DNA of 64,000 nucleotides from a bacterium (GCA_021780905.1 JAJXXW010000061.1:62001-126000); one strand, 5' to 3'; counted from the first letter of the stretch, positions 33,776 through 43,043 are shown. A program made the numbers and translations. The notes: generated by a model not told the origin, from the sequence alone.

Positions 33776-34489
33776 ATGACTGTCACGCTGTTCATCCCGT
33801 GTTTTATTGACGCGCTGTTTCCGCGCGCCGGCATCAGCATGGTCGAGATTCTCGAACGCCTCGGCCACACGGTCGTTTGCCCGGAGGAAATCGCCTGCTG
33901 TGGCCAGCCCCCGTTCAACTCCGGCTACTGGGACGAGGCCCGGGCCATTGCCGCGCCGGCGCTCGAAAAGTTGCGCGACGCCGAGGCCGTGGTCATCGGC
34001 TCCGGCTCCTGCGGCGCGATGATCAAAAACTTCTACCCGGAACTGTTCAAAGCCACGCGCCAGGCGGAACTGGCCAGCCAAGTCGCCGCGCGCACCTGGG
34101 AATTTTCAGATTTCCTGGTCGCCCGGCTCGGCGTGACCGACCTCGGCGCCAAGTTTCCGCACAAGGCCACCTTCCACGACGGCTGCCACGGCCTGCGCGA
34201 ACTCGGCATCAAGTCCGCACCGCGCGCCCTGCTCGCCCGGGTCCGGGGACTGGAACTGGTCGAGATGAAGGAAGAATCGTGTTGCGGTTTCGGCGGCACC
34301 TTTAGCGCGAAGTTCCCGATGATTTCCACCGCGATGGGCGAGGTGAAGTGCGCCGCCGCCGCCGAGACCGGCGCGGAATACATCGTCTCTGGCGATTCGA
34401 GCTGCCTGATGCACATCCAAGGATTGTTGTCGCGTCAGGGCAGCCCGATAAAAACCATCCATCTTGCCGAAGTGTTGAACCAGCGATGA
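33776..34489 (+). CDS. lutA: Lactate utilisation protein A (LldE/LutA)
   Basis: A 237-residue cytoplasmic protein with two CCG domains: CPEEIACCGQPPFNSGY and HDGCHGLRE ... EESCCGFGGTFS. These cysteines bind an iron-sulfur cluster, as in heterodisulfide reductase B. With LutB and LutC it oxidises L-lactate to pyruvate. The stop overlaps the lutB start (ATGA), so the three genes form a translationally coupled operon. Confidence 0.93.
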   Translation: MTVTLFIPCFIDALFPRAGISMVEILERLGHTVVCPEEIACCGQPPFNSGYWDEARAIAAPALEKLRDAEAVVIGSGSCGAMIKNFYPELFKATRQAELASQVAARTWEFSDFLVARLGVTDLGAKFPHKATFHDGCHGLRELGIKSAPRALLARVRGLELVEMKEESCCGFGGTFSAKFPMISTAMGEVKCAAAAETGAEYIVSGDSSCLMHIQGLLSRQGSPIKTIHLAEVLNQR

Positions 34490-35880
34490 GCACTTTTGTT
34501 TCTGAATTCAAAACGCGCGCCGCTGAAAAAACCGGCGACCTGCGGCATCGCAATTTCATCCGCACGGCGTTGCGCGGCTATGAAATCAACCGCGACAAGC
34601 GCAAGGGCGCGTTTCAAAGCTGGGAATCCGCTCGTCAGGCCGCCGCCGAGACGAAATGGGAAGCCATCAACCATCTCGACACACACCTCGAATCGCTGGT
34701 TTCAAAACTGGAAGCGCGCGGCACGAAAGTCCATTGGGCCAGCACCGGCGCGCAGGCGCGGGAAATCATCGCGCAAATTCTCCGCGACAAAAACGCGCGC
34801 TCGATCATCAAATCCAAGGCGATGACGAGCGAAGAGATTCATTTGAACCACGCGCTCGAAGAAGCCGGCTTCAACGTCGTGGAATCCGACCTCGGCGAAT
34901 TCATCTGCCAGCTCCGCCACGAAGCGCCGTATCACATCGTTTTTCCCTCGATGCACCTCAAGCGCGGCGAAATCCGCGAGCTGTTTCAAAAGGAACTCGG
35001 CGACGCGCCCTCGGATAATCCTGAAGCTTTGACCATGGTCGCGCGCCGCGTGATGCGGCAGAAATATATCCAGGCCGACGTCGGATTCACTGGCGCGAAT
35101 TTTGCCGTCGCCGAGACCGGCATGATTTCCATCACCGAAAACGAGGGCAACGCGCGCCTTACCGCCGCGCTGCCCAAGACGATGATCACGCTGATGGGCA
35201 TCGAAAAGATATTGCCGCGCTTCAGCGACCTCGCGCTGTTTCTGCCGATGCTGGCGACCGCCGGCGCCGGCCAGCCGATGACGGGTTACAACACGATGTA
35301 TTCCGGTCCGCGCCAACCCGGCGAATGCGACGGCCCGGAGGAATGGCACGTCGTCCTGCTCGACAATCGTCGCACCGAACTCCTCGCCGACACCGAGCAG
35401 CGCGACGCGCTGCACTGCATCCGCTGCGGCGCGTGCCTGAACGTCTGTCCGATCTTCCGCAACGTCGGCGGCCACACCTACGGCACGACTTACAGCGGGC
35501 CGGTCGGTGCCGTCATCACGCCGCATCTGCGCGGCTTGCAAGATTGGAAACATCTTTCCAACGCCAGTTCGCTCTGCGGCGCCTGCACGGAAGCGTGTCC
35601 GGTGAAAATCGATTTGCATCATCACCTGCTGCAAAACCGGCGGAATGCCTCGCAAAGCAAACCGGCATTCTTCGAAAAGCTGGCGTATAAGATTTTCAGA
35701 ATCGTCGCGAACGAACCCAAACTCTGGTGGCTCGCGAAGAAAATCGGCTGGCTCGCGCAGCCGTTGCAAAACGCGGTGAAAGGCTCGGTGCTCGACCCGA
35801 CGAAGGCGTGGACAAAAACTCGCGACCTGGCGCCGGTGCAAAAAGAGACGTTCAAAGACTGGTGGGGGAATCGGAAATGA
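34486..35880 (+). CDS. lutB: Lactate utilisation protein B (LutB)
   Basis: A 464-residue iron-sulfur protein. The N-terminal DUF162-like fold has VHWASTGAQAREII and SKAMTSEEIHLNHALE; two [4Fe-4S] motifs follow, CIRCGACLNVCPIFRNVGG near 310 and CGACTEACPVKIDLH near 365. It carries electrons from lactate oxidation. ATG 34486 overlaps the lutA stop by four bases; an in-frame extension upstream is antisense-like and was rejected. Confidence 0.93.
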   Translation: MSTFVSEFKTRAAEKTGDLRHRNFIRTALRGYEINRDKRKGAFQSWESARQAAAETKWEAINHLDTHLESLVSKLEARGTKVHWASTGAQAREIIAQILRDKNARSIIKSKAMTSEEIHLNHALEEAGFNVVESDLGEFICQLRHEAPYHIVFPSMHLKRGEIRELFQKELGDAPSDNPEALTMVARRVMRQKYIQADVGFTGANFAVAETGMISITENEGNARLTAALPKTMITLMGIEKILPRFSDLALFLPMLATAGAGQPMTGYNTMYSGPRQPGECDGPEEWHVVLLDNRRTELLADTEQRDALHCIRCGACLNVCPIFRNVGGHTYGTTYSGPVGAVITPHLRGLQDWKHLSNASSLCGACTEACPVKIDLHHHLLQNRRNASQSKPAFFEKLAYKIFRIVANEPKLWWLAKKIGWLAQPLQNAVKGSVLDPTKAWTKTRDLAPVQKETFKDWWGNRK

Positions 35881-36572
35881 GCGAACGCGAAAAAATTCTC
35901 GGCCGCATCCGCGAGGCGTTGAAAGTCAGCGCTCCCCGGCCCGGCTCGCCTGGCGGCCAAGGCGGTTTGCCAGCTCACGCGCCGGCCGAAACGTCGGCCA
36001 GCCACGCGCGCGAATGGCTGCCCGCCGTCAGCGCGAACATCGAGGAACAGTTTGCCCTGTTCGCCCAAAACGCCGCCGATTTGAAGGCGGAATTTCAACG
36101 GCTTGCCAGCCGAGACGAATTAAAAGCTGCGCTCGTCAAAATTTCTGCCGCCGAAAAATGGTCGCGGATCGCGAGCCACGACGGCGTCCTGAGCAATTTC
36201 GCCAGCGGCTCGCTTGGCCTGCCGGTTTTGCTCACCGACAAGGGCTACGACGTTCAGGCCATGGAAAAATGCGACGCCGGCATCACCGAATGCGACGCGC
36301 TCATCGCGCAGACGGGCGGCGTGGTGGTGACGAGCCGGAACTCCGGCGGACGCGCGCTGACGATCCTGCCGCCGCATCACGTTGTGGTCGCGCGGCGCGA
36401 CCAGTTGGTTGCCGATTTGCCGGCGGCGTTTGCGCTGCTGCAAAAAAAATACGCGCCGGACTATCCGAGTATGATTTCCTTCATCACCGGTCCCAGCCGG
36501 ACGGGCGACATAGAGCGCATTCTCGTTCTCGGCGCCCACGGCCCGAAGAAGTTGACGATTTTTTGCGTCTGA
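35877..36572 (+). CDS. lutC: Lactate utilisation protein C (LutC)
   Basis: A 231-residue LUD-domain protein (YkgG/LutC). Conserved pieces are ADAL-like AGITECDALIAQTGGVVV, PPHHVVVARRDQLV and SFITGPSRTGDIERILVLGAHGPKKL, the C-terminal signature. A Pro/Gly-rich stretch near residues 18-35 (SAPRPGSPGGQGG) is longer than usual. The start overlaps the lutB stop (ATGA). It completes the lactate oxidation complex. Confidence 0.93.
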   Translation: MSEREKILGRIREALKVSAPRPGSPGGQGGLPAHAPAETSASHAREWLPAVSANIEEQFALFAQNAADLKAEFQRLASRDELKAALVKISAAEKWSRIASHDGVLSNFASGSLGLPVLLTDKGYDVQAMEKCDAGITECDALIAQTGGVVVTSRNSGGRALTILPPHHVVVARRDQLVADLPAAFALLQKKYAPDYPSMISFITGPSRTGDIERILVLGAHGPKKLTIFCV

Positions 36573-36805
36573 TGTTCTGTCGCCTGAAAGATTGCTTGAG
36601 CGCCAGCCGAAATAATAACCGACGGTGACATACAAAAGACCTCCTCCGACAACCGCCCCAACGAATAAAATAAAAGCCTGATTTGATCCTGCTCGTATCG
36701 AGGCCGCGCCATTTCCTCCGCCTTTTGACGCGCATCCACTGGAGCGCCTGACGACTTCGGCACATTTCCTGGTTTGAAACCCGCCTGGTTCACGTTAAGA
36801 TTCCC

Positions 36806-37429
36806 ATGATGAACGGCAACTTCCTGCTCCCGGCGATTTTCGTGGCGACCTTCGCGTTGTCGCGGATTCCCGGCCTGCTGCCGCCCGATTTCAGCGTGGC
36901 GTATGCGTTCGCCTTTTGCGCGGGCGTTTTTTTTCGCGGCGCGCTGGCGTGGTGGCTGCCGCTGGCCACACTGCTGCTGACGGATGCCGCGCTGAACCTT
37001 CTTTACTATCAGGTGCCGCCGTTTGCCGGCTATCTCCTGCTGAACTACCTGGTCTATGCGCTCCTTATCGGGCTGGGCAAACGGTTCGGGCGCAAGGCAC
37101 CGGTCTTCCGGCTGGTCCTCGGCGGACTGGCGGGCGCGGTGGTTTTCTACCTCGTCACCAATACGCTGTCGTGGCTGCAGGATGCGGCCTACGCCAAAAC
37201 CGTGGCCGGCTGGATTCAGGCGTTGACGGCCGGCCGGCCGGATTTTCACCCCACCACCTGGGAAATGTTCCGCAACACCCTGTTGAGCGGCGGACTGTTC
37301 ACCGCGCTGTTTGTCGCGGCGGGAAAACTGACCGCCGAATCGCCCGCCGAGAAAAATGCCGGCCAGCGGGCGCCCGACAAAACGGGCGAGGCGGAATCCG
37401 AACCGGAGCCGGAGGAGGCACAAGCGTGA
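36806..37429 (+). CDS. DUF6580-like integral membrane protein
   Basis: A 207-residue protein with about five transmembrane helices: FLLPAIFVATFALSRI, VAYAFAFCAGVFF, WLPLATLLLTDAAL, LNYLVYALLIGLG and VLGGLAGAVVFYLVTNTLSWL, then one more (LSGGLFTALFVAAGK). The C-terminal tail is highly acidic (EAESEPEPEEAQA). Proteins of this kind resemble vitamin-transport membrane components in topology, but no substrate can be named. ATG 36806 and 36809 are adjacent alternatives. The 233-base gap before it holds no clear gene. Confidence 0.7.
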   Translation: MMNGNFLLPAIFVATFALSRIPGLLPPDFSVAYAFAFCAGVFFRGALAWWLPLATLLLTDAALNLLYYQVPPFAGYLLLNYLVYALLIGLGKRFGRKAPVFRLVLGGLAGAVVFYLVTNTLSWLQDAAYAKTVAGWIQALTAGRPDFHPTTWEMFRNTLLSGGLFTALFVAAGKLTAESPAEKNAGQRAPDKTGEAESEPEPEEAQA

Positions 37430-37508
37430 AATCCACCTTGCAGGGGAACACGCTCCACGAGGGCCAGATTTTTTATTTTCGGGGGCGCGTATAACCCGCC
37501 CCTTCGAC

Positions 37509-37970
37509 ATGAAAATAGGTGTTCTTTCCGATACCCACGGTTTTCTCGATCCGCGGATCGCCCGGATTTTCGCCGGAGTGGACCACATTCTCCACGCCGG
37601 CGACATCGGCGACGCAATGATTGAATTGGAATTGAAATTCATCGCACCAGTCACCGTGGCGCAGGGCAACGTGGACGCCGGCCTCCCGTTCAAGCTCACC
37701 GAGGTGGTGACATTGGCGCGGAAAAAATTCCTCGTCCATCACATCGTCAACCCCGGAGCGCTGTCCGAAACGGTTGCAGCCGAGATCGCGCGGCAAAAGC
37801 CGGACGCCGTGATTTTCGGCCACACGCACAAGGCGATGGCGCAGACCGTGGACGGCGTGTTCTTTTTCAATCCCGGTTACGCCGGCAAACCCCGGTTTGG
37901 CGCGGCGCGAAGCGTGGGTCTCCTGCACGTCGCCGGCAAAGACATCCGGCATGCGTTTGTTCCGCTGTAA
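37509..37970 (+). CDS. YfcE/MJ0936-type metallophosphoesterase
   Basis: A 153-residue phosphodiesterase. The metal-binding motifs are complete: SDTHG near 7-11, HAGDIGD, QGNVD, VHHIV and FGHTHKA. Proteins of this size and pattern hydrolyse phosphodiesters with Mn. The catalytic GNHD motif of larger enzymes appears here as GNVD, which is usual in this subgroup. The physiological substrate is unknown. ATG 37509 was chosen because the upstream extension lacks coding features. Confidence 0.9.
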   Translation: MKIGVLSDTHGFLDPRIARIFAGVDHILHAGDIGDAMIELELKFIAPVTVAQGNVDAGLPFKLTEVVTLARKKFLVHHIVNPGALSETVAAEIARQKPDAVIFGHTHKAMAQTVDGVFFFNPGYAGKPRFGAARSVGLLHVAGKDIRHAFVPL

Positions 37971-38069
37971 CGGTGAGTCACCGCCGGAAAAGCGGTTTGA
38001 GCCGGAGCCGGCGGACTGCTACCGTGTCCGCCCACGCCAGCAACCGGAACCGCCGGCGCAATTGCCACT

Positions 38070-38396
38070 ATGAAATCCGCCCGCCCTTTCGCCCTCGTCC
38101 TCGTCACCGCGCCGGATTTGAAGACGGCGCGCGCGCTGGCCCGGTCGGCGCTGGCGGCCCGGCTCATCGCCTGCGCCAACCTCGTCCCCAAAATCGAGTC
38201 GCATTACCGGTGGCAGGGCAAACTCGAGTCGGGCGCGGAAACCCTGCTGATGTTCAAAACGCGAAAATCCAAGCTGGCCGCGCTGGAAAAGCTGGTTCTC
38301 GCCCGACATCCTTACGACACGCCGGAGTTTCTGGTGTTGCCGGTGAGTGCGGGCAATCAAAAGTATCTGGCTTGGCTGGCGGCGGACGGCGGTTGA
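38070..38396 (+). CDS. cutA: CutA divalent-cation tolerance protein
   Basis: A 108-residue protein of the trimeric CutA1 family: LVTAPDLKTARALARSALAARLIAC opens it, followed by ANLVPKIESHYRWQGKLES and ARHPYDTPEFLVLPV, all standard CutA motifs. CutA was linked to copper tolerance, but its exact role is uncertain. It stands alone in this region. Confidence 0.93.
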   Translation: MKSARPFALVLVTAPDLKTARALARSALAARLIACANLVPKIESHYRWQGKLESGAETLLMFKTRKSKLAALEKLVLARHPYDTPEFLVLPVSAGNQKYLAWLAADGG

Positions 38397-38541
38397 AAGC
38401 TTGCGGGAAAGGTCGCGCCGGCGGCGAAAGATTGGCAAATCTTGCCTTCGTTATTTTCGAGGTCTCGCGCAACCGGCAAGAAACTTTGCCGGGTTGGCGA
38501 AAAGGATTTGCACCGGTTCACCGCCGGTTTAGATTGTCCGC

Positions 38542-39270
38542 GTGAGTCAGCATGATCTCATCACGCTGTTGTTGCTGGGGATGAACGGCCTGGCGCTGGG
38601 CATCGGGTTCATGGTGCTCGGCTGGATGCTCGCGGTGCAGCGGCGGAACCGGCTGGCGCAACTGCGCGCGCCCGCGCCCGCACAAAGTTTTTTCCCCTTT
38701 CAATCCGTGCCGGTTCGGCGTCCCGAGGTGTGGCTGGCGATCCGCGCCGTTTCGCCGGAGGCCGTCAAAACGGCGCTGGGACTGCACCGCGCGGAGCCGT
38801 GTTCGTGGGTGGACGGACTGGCGGGCAACCATGAATTCTTCATCAGTCCGCGCGTCCACGGCTGGGTCATCGTCACCGGCCGGGGCCTGCCGAATCCCAC
38901 GGACGACGTGGACGCAACGTTCCTCTTTCTGGCGGCGTTGAGCCGGCAGCTCGGCCACGTGCAGTATTTTTACGCGAGCCGGCTGCTGCATCATCACGGC
39001 TGGGCGCGGCTGGACGACGGCTGCGTGACACGCGCGTATGCCTGGACGGGCGAAACGGTCTGGAGCCAGGGCGTTGAGACGATCCCAGAAATCGAGGTGG
39101 ACGTGCGTTTGTTTGGCTACGGCGAACACGCGGCGACCATCTGGGACGCGGAAACGAATTTCAAAAAAGTCCCCGGCTTGGCCGCGCGCTGGAGCCTGGA
39201 CCCGGCCGGGGTGAAATTAACCGGCCTCCCCTCGACCACCGGCATCGCGGGCCGGACGGCTTTCCTCTGA
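38542..39270 (+). CDS. Uncharacterised membrane-anchored protein
   Basis: A 242-residue protein with one N-terminal transmembrane helix (LITLLLLGMNGLALGIGF to MLAV). The soluble part has RPEVWLAIRAVSPEAVKTAL, FISPRVHGWVIVTGRGLPNP and LGHVQYFYASRLLHHHGWAR. Text like GWVIVTGRGLP and VQYFYASRLLHHHGWAR recalls immunity-like or SUKH-unrelated proteins of unknown function; I do not recognise the family. The start is GTG 38542 (MSQHDLIT). No operon partner is obvious. Confidence 0.65.
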   Translation: MSQHDLITLLLLGMNGLALGIGFMVLGWMLAVQRRNRLAQLRAPAPAQSFFPFQSVPVRRPEVWLAIRAVSPEAVKTALGLHRAEPCSWVDGLAGNHEFFISPRVHGWVIVTGRGLPNPTDDVDATFLFLAALSRQLGHVQYFYASRLLHHHGWARLDDGCVTRAYAWTGETVWSQGVETIPEIEVDVRLFGYGEHAATIWDAETNFKKVPGLAARWSLDPAGVKLTGLPSTTGIAGRTAFL

Positions 39271-39328
39271 AAATTTTTATTGCAGAAACGAAGGGGGCGG
39301 CGCAGTCTGCGGGGAACGAAAGGAACAT

Positions 39329-39919
39329 ATGTCATTCAGCATCGAACTGGAACTGCAGAATTTTCCCAAGCCCATCGCGCTCAAGGACGGCAAGAAGGCG
39401 ACCCTCCGCATGCTCAAGGCCGACGATGAAAAGGAGTTTCACCAGTTGTTTCTCGACATACCGGAACCGGAACGGATGTTCATCAAGCATCGCGTGCAGG
39501 ACATCAAGGTCATCCGCGACTGGTGCCGGAACATTGACGTGGGCCGCAACCTGCCGCTGCTCGGCATCGTGGACCACAAGATCGTCGGCGTCGCCACGCT
39601 GCATCAGCGGCTCGGCGGCTGGAAACGGCACATCGGCCGCGTCAGCGTGCTGGTGCATCCCCGCTTTCGCGGACGCGGCCTCGCCACCCAGCTCGTGCAG
39701 GCGACCCTCGAAATCGCCCGCCGCGCCGGCCTCGAACGCGCCGAAGCGGCCTTCATCGCGGAACAGGCGGCGGCGATGAAGATGTTTGCCATGCTCGGCT
39801 TCAACCAGCTCGTGCGCCTGGAAGATTACGTCAAGGACATGCAGGCCATCACGCATGACTACGTCCTGATGGGCCTCGACCTGCGCACGGACGAGGAATA
39901 CGCCGGCGTGGGCGGGTGA
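39329..39919 (+). CDS. GNAT family N-acetyltransferase
   Basis: A 196-residue acetyltransferase. The acetyl-CoA loop is RFRGRGLATQLV near residues 110-121, preceded by the strand HIGRVSVLVHP, and the C-terminal MLGFNQLVRLEDYV fits the last strand-helix. The start ATG 39329 has an AAAGGAA site at good distance. The substrate is unknown; the group includes acetyltransferases that act on proteins or small molecules. Confidence 0.87.
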   Translation: MSFSIELELQNFPKPIALKDGKKATLRMLKADDEKEFHQLFLDIPEPERMFIKHRVQDIKVIRDWCRNIDVGRNLPLLGIVDHKIVGVATLHQRLGGWKRHIGRVSVLVHPRFRGRGLATQLVQATLEIARRAGLERAEAAFIAEQAAAMKMFAMLGFNQLVRLEDYVKDMQAITHDYVLMGLDLRTDEEYAGVGG

Positions 39920-39995
39920 AATGCAAATGCTGAAGGAAGAAGGCAGAAATAAAAATTCGCGCGCCGGAAATATTCTGCATTCTGCCCTCTAAATT

Positions 39996-40277
39996 TTGCC
40001 TTCAAATCAAAAAGTGCCTCCCGAAGTTTGTCCCCACTGCGGCGCGGACTGGCCGCCCCACGCCAACGCCTGCCCCGGCTGCGGCGCGGACGAAACCACC
40101 GGCTGGTCCGAGGCCGCCCACGCCGACAATCCGGGCATTTCCGCTGACGATTTCGACTACGAAGAATTCGTGAAGGACGAATTTGGCGGGCGCGCCAAAC
40201 CGCGCGGCCTGCGCTGGCTCTGGTGGCTCACCGCCCTGCTCCTCGTTTTGCTGCTCCTGTTCCTCTGGTTTCGCTGA
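39996..40277 (+). CDS. Zinc-ribbon membrane protein
   Basis: A short protein of up to 93 residues. A zinc ribbon, CPHCGADWPPHANACPGCGAD, gives two CxxC pairs; a central acidic part (DDFDYEEFVKDEFGG) follows; the C-terminal helix (LWWLTALLLVLLLLFLWF) anchors it in the membrane. No ATG is available: TTG 39996 or GTG 40014 are the options, so the start is uncertain. Its role is unknown. Confidence 0.7.
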   Translation: MPSNQKVPPEVCPHCGADWPPHANACPGCGADETTGWSEAAHADNPGISADDFDYEEFVKDEFGGRAKPRGLRWLWWLTALLLVLLLLFLWFR

Positions 40278-40303
40278 TCCCGCTGATTCCCGCGCGGCCT
40301 ACA

Positions 40304-40331
40304 AGAAAAAAGGCCGTCCGCAGATGGCCTT
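40304..40331 (-). terminator. Terminator of the small basic protein gene
   Basis: On the minus strand AAGGCC-atctgcggac-GGCCTT is followed by TTTT. It lies about 20 bases after the stop of the small gene at 40351-40458, which supports that gene as a real transcript. Confidence 0.65.
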
Positions 40332-40350
40332 GAATGCTGCCTGCGCCGGT

Positions 40351-40458
40351 TCAGGCCTTTTTCTTGGTGGCGACCTTGGCCTTGATGACGGCCTTTTTGC
40401 GTTTAATGTAGGCCTTGCGGCGTTTGCGGTGCTGTGTTTTGTTCGATTGTTGTCCCAT
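40351..40458 (-). CDS. Tiny very basic protein
   Basis: A 35-residue protein: MGQQSNKTQHRKRRKAYIKR followed by a Lys/Ala-rich end. Nearly half of the residues are Lys or Arg. It has its own terminator and a divergent promoter gap with the lipoprotein gene at 40505. Its composition resembles tiny ribosome-associated proteins or nucleic-acid-binding peptides. No family assignment is made. Confidence 0.6.
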   Translation of the reverse strand: MGQQSNKTQHRKRRKAYIKRKKAVIKAKVATKKKA

Positions 40459-40504
40459 ATCGTCTTTACTTTTTTACGTTGGTTGCGATTTTGTGTCCGC
40501 CAAT

Positions 40505-41041
40505 ATGAAATTTTACACGCGCGGTATCAATCTTTATTTGCTGCTGCTGGCCGGCTCGCTGGCGGCGGTGTGCGGTTGCCAGTCGGACGACCACAAGGGC
40601 GACCAGCACCTGGCCGCATTGCGCATCCACCTGGAAAACCGCGCGCAACTGGCGGGTGCCGGCAAAACCGTGTCCATTCTCCGCGCCGATCCGGTCCTGG
40701 TGACCATCAACACCGAACCCGTCCTGACCGAGGCCAATGTCATGGTCGCCCGAGTGCTCAACTCGTCCGCCGGCTATGCCGTGGAGGTGAAGTTTGACGA
40801 GATGGGCGGCTATATGCTGGAACAATACACCTCGGCTTATCAGGGCAAACATTTCGTCATCTTCGGACAGTGGAGCGATAACAGCGCGGACAGCCGCTGG
40901 CTCGCGGCGCCGCTCATCACCCATCGCATCGCCAACGGCGTGTTCGCCTTCACCCCTGACGCCTCGCTGGAGGAGGCAAAGCAGCTCGTGCTCGGCCTCA
41001 ACAACGTGGCTAAAAAAATCGCCAAGGGGAAAATGAAATGA
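40505..41041 (+). CDS. Lipoprotein with SecD P1-head-like domain
   Basis: A 178-residue protein. The signal peptide ends in a lipobox-like LAAVCGC, with Cys near residue 24 or 25. The body (PVLTEANVMVARVLNSSAGY, then VEVKFDEMGGYMLEQYTSAYQG and KHFVIFGQW) follows the pattern of the P1 head subdomain of SecD/SecDF, which assists protein export across the membrane, but the membrane channel part is absent. It overlaps the peptidase start by four bases (ATGA), so the two are coupled. A role near the cell envelope is likely. Confidence 0.7.
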   Translation: MKFYTRGINLYLLLLAGSLAAVCGCQSDDHKGDQHLAALRIHLENRAQLAGAGKTVSILRADPVLVTINTEPVLTEANVMVARVLNSSAGYAVEVKFDEMGGYMLEQYTSAYQGKHFVIFGQWSDNSADSRWLAAPLITHRIANGVFAFTPDASLEEAKQLVLGLNNVAKKIAKGKMK

Positions 41042-42060
41042 AGCGCCCGTCGGTTCGCCGGCTGGCGCTGGCCGCAATCCTTTCCAGCGCGAATCTTTTA
41101 TCCGCGCAGACACCGTTCCAGTTTCCCACGGCCAACCACGCGCTCTACGAGGTCGGCCACGAACTGAAATTCTTCGCGCCCACCGCGCCGGACAAGCCGT
41201 GGACCAGCGGCAGTTTCGGCTGTGTGCGCAGCGACGGCTGGCAGATGCACGAGGGCCTCGACATCCTCCACCAGCAAACCGACCGCGCCGGCGAACCGAC
41301 TGATCCCGTGCTGGCCACCGCCGACGGCACCGTGATGTATGTCAACCGCAAGGCCGGTCTGTCCAATTACGGCCAATACATCGTCCTCCGCCACCTCATC
41401 GAAGGGTTGGAAATCTACTCGCTTTACGCGCATTTGAGCCGGGCGGACGTCGCCGCCGGCCAGACGGTGCGCGCCGGCCAGGTCATCGCCATGATGGGCC
41501 GCACCTCGAATACCAGCGAACGCATCGGCAAGGAACGCGCCCACGTCCACTTCGAACTGAATGTCTTCGTCAACGACCACTTCTCCGCCTGGTTCAGGAA
41601 GAATCTGCCCGGCGAGCGCAACGACCACGGCGTCTGGAACGGCCAGAATCTCGACGGGCTGGACCCGCGCGAAATCCTCCTTGCGGAGCGTAACCCGGTG
41701 AAGAAATTTAGCCTGCTGGAATTTCTCCGCAGCCAGACCGAACTGTGCCGCGTGCTCGTGCGGGCGACCAATTTTCCGTATCTCAGACGCTACGCGCCGC
41801 TCGTCCTGAAAAATCCCAGGGCGGATCAGGAAGGCGTCGCCGGTTACGAAATCGCGCTGAATTACAACGGTGTGCCCTTCGCGCTAATGCCCCGCGCCGC
41901 GTCGGAAATCAAAGGCAAAGGCACTGCCAAGTTTCAACTGCTCGCGGTCAACGCGGCGGAATACCGGGCGCATCCGTGCCGCCGGCTCGTGGTGCAACGC
42001 GGCAGCCAGTGGGTGCTGACCGAAAAGGGCCAGCGCGAACTGGCGATGATCACCTACTAA
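41038..42060 (+). CDS. M23 family metallopeptidase, secreted
   Basis: A 340-residue protein with a signal peptide (residues 1-23). The M23 (lysostaphin-like) core has the zinc motifs MHEGLDI near residue 77 (HxxxD) and HVHFE near residue 170, and NYGQYIVLRH...YSLYAHLS between them. It probably cleaves peptidoglycan cross-links. The C-terminal 130 residues are an extra domain of unknown type. It is translationally coupled to the SecD-head-like lipoprotein. Confidence 0.87.
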   Translation: MKRPSVRRLALAAILSSANLLSAQTPFQFPTANHALYEVGHELKFFAPTAPDKPWTSGSFGCVRSDGWQMHEGLDILHQQTDRAGEPTDPVLATADGTVMYVNRKAGLSNYGQYIVLRHLIEGLEIYSLYAHLSRADVAAGQTVRAGQVIAMMGRTSNTSERIGKERAHVHFELNVFVNDHFSAWFRKNLPGERNDHGVWNGQNLDGLDPREILLAERNPVKKFSLLEFLRSQTELCRVLVRATNFPYLRRYAPLVLKNPRADQEGVAGYEIALNYNGVPFALMPRAASEIKGKGTAKFQLLAVNAAEYRAHPCRRLVVQRGSQWVLTEKGQRELAMITY

Positions 42061-42109
42061 TTTCAGTTGCGTCGGCGGCGGTTCGGCATAACTTCAATTG
42101 AAAGTGAAT

Positions 42110-42922
42110 ATGCGCCTGCGTCAGCCTGCCTCCGGACCGCCCGGCGGTCGTGCAGACGGTTTTACCCTGGTGGAGCTGCTGGTGGTCATTGCCATCATAG
42201 CCATTCTGGCGTCGCTGCTGCTGCCGGCTTTGAGCAAGGCCAAGCAGAAAGCTTACAGCATCGCCTGCCTGAACAACCTCAAACAGCTCGAACTGTGCTG
42301 CCACCTTTACAGCCTGGATTTCAACGATTTTCTGGTGCCCAACCAGGTCGGCGGCTTCGTGGCCGCGCCCAGTTCCACGAACGGCTTGAGCATGGTCGCC
42401 AATGTCAATTCTTGGTGCCCGGGCATCGCGCCGCAGGACACCACACCCGCCAATGTCCAAAGCGGTTTGATTTTCGGCTACAATAAATCGCTGCCGCTTT
42501 ACCATTGTCCGGCGGACGCTTCCACGGTGGACGATCATCCCGAACTGCTGCGCACGCGCAGCTACTGCATGGACATCAGCCTGAACTGCCCGGACGCCCG
42601 CAGTTCCTATCGAAAATTCACCGAAATCATCCAGCCCCCGCCCGGCAACCTGTTCGTGCTGATTGACACCCAGGAGCAGGACATCTATGACGCAACCTTC
42701 GGAATTTTTTCACCCGACAGCCCGTGGGCGGATTTCTGGCTGGATCTGGCGGCCGACCGGCACGCCCAGGGCGCCAACCTGTCGTTTGCCGACGGCCACG
42801 TTGAGCATTGGAAATGGCAGTCACCCAAGATTTTTGAAGGCGTCTGGTGGCCTGCGCTGGACGACGCCGATCTGGCCGACCTGCACCGGCTGCAACAATG
42901 CGTCAAACCCGGCGTCGAATAA
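42110..42922 (+). CDS. Type II secretion-type pseudopilin with H-X9-DG-like motif
   Basis: A 270-residue prepilin. [20 protein letters not shown] is the cleavage site and N-terminal helix, followed by [24 protein letters not shown], a hallmark of the large planctomycete-verrucomicrobial pseudopilin family. Near the end [17 protein letters not shown] fits the H-X9-DG region. Such proteins occur in many copies in these genomes and are of unknown role. ATG 42110 is used; TTG 42098 is an alternative. Confidence 0.87.
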   Translation: MRLRQPASGPPGGRADGFTLVELLVVIAIIAILASLLLPALSKAKQKAYSIACLNNLKQLELCCHLYSLDFNDFLVPNQVGGFVAAPSSTNGLSMVANVNSWCPGIAPQDTTPANVQSGLIFGYNKSLPLYHCPADASTVDDHPELLRTRSYCMDISLNCPDARSSYRKFTEIIQPPPGNLFVLIDTQEQDIYDATFGIFSPDSPWADFWLDLAADRHAQGANLSFADGHVEHWKWQSPKIFEGVWWPALDDADLADLHRLQQCVKPGVE

Positions 42923-43043
42923 TCCCGCTGGATGCGTCCGCCATTGCCACAGGCGATGGTAAGGAATATTTGGGGACCGCGCGCAGACCACCAAGTCGGT
43001 CACCGCGCAAATCTGGCACGGCGATCGGGCTGGAGATGGATGA

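Noticed and set aside
36573-36790. Minus-strand text resembling a small membrane protein split over two frames (soluble part, then a Gly-rich helix)
   Set aside because: The two parts lie in different frames and the second runs on without a stop into antisense lutC; chance cannot be excluded.
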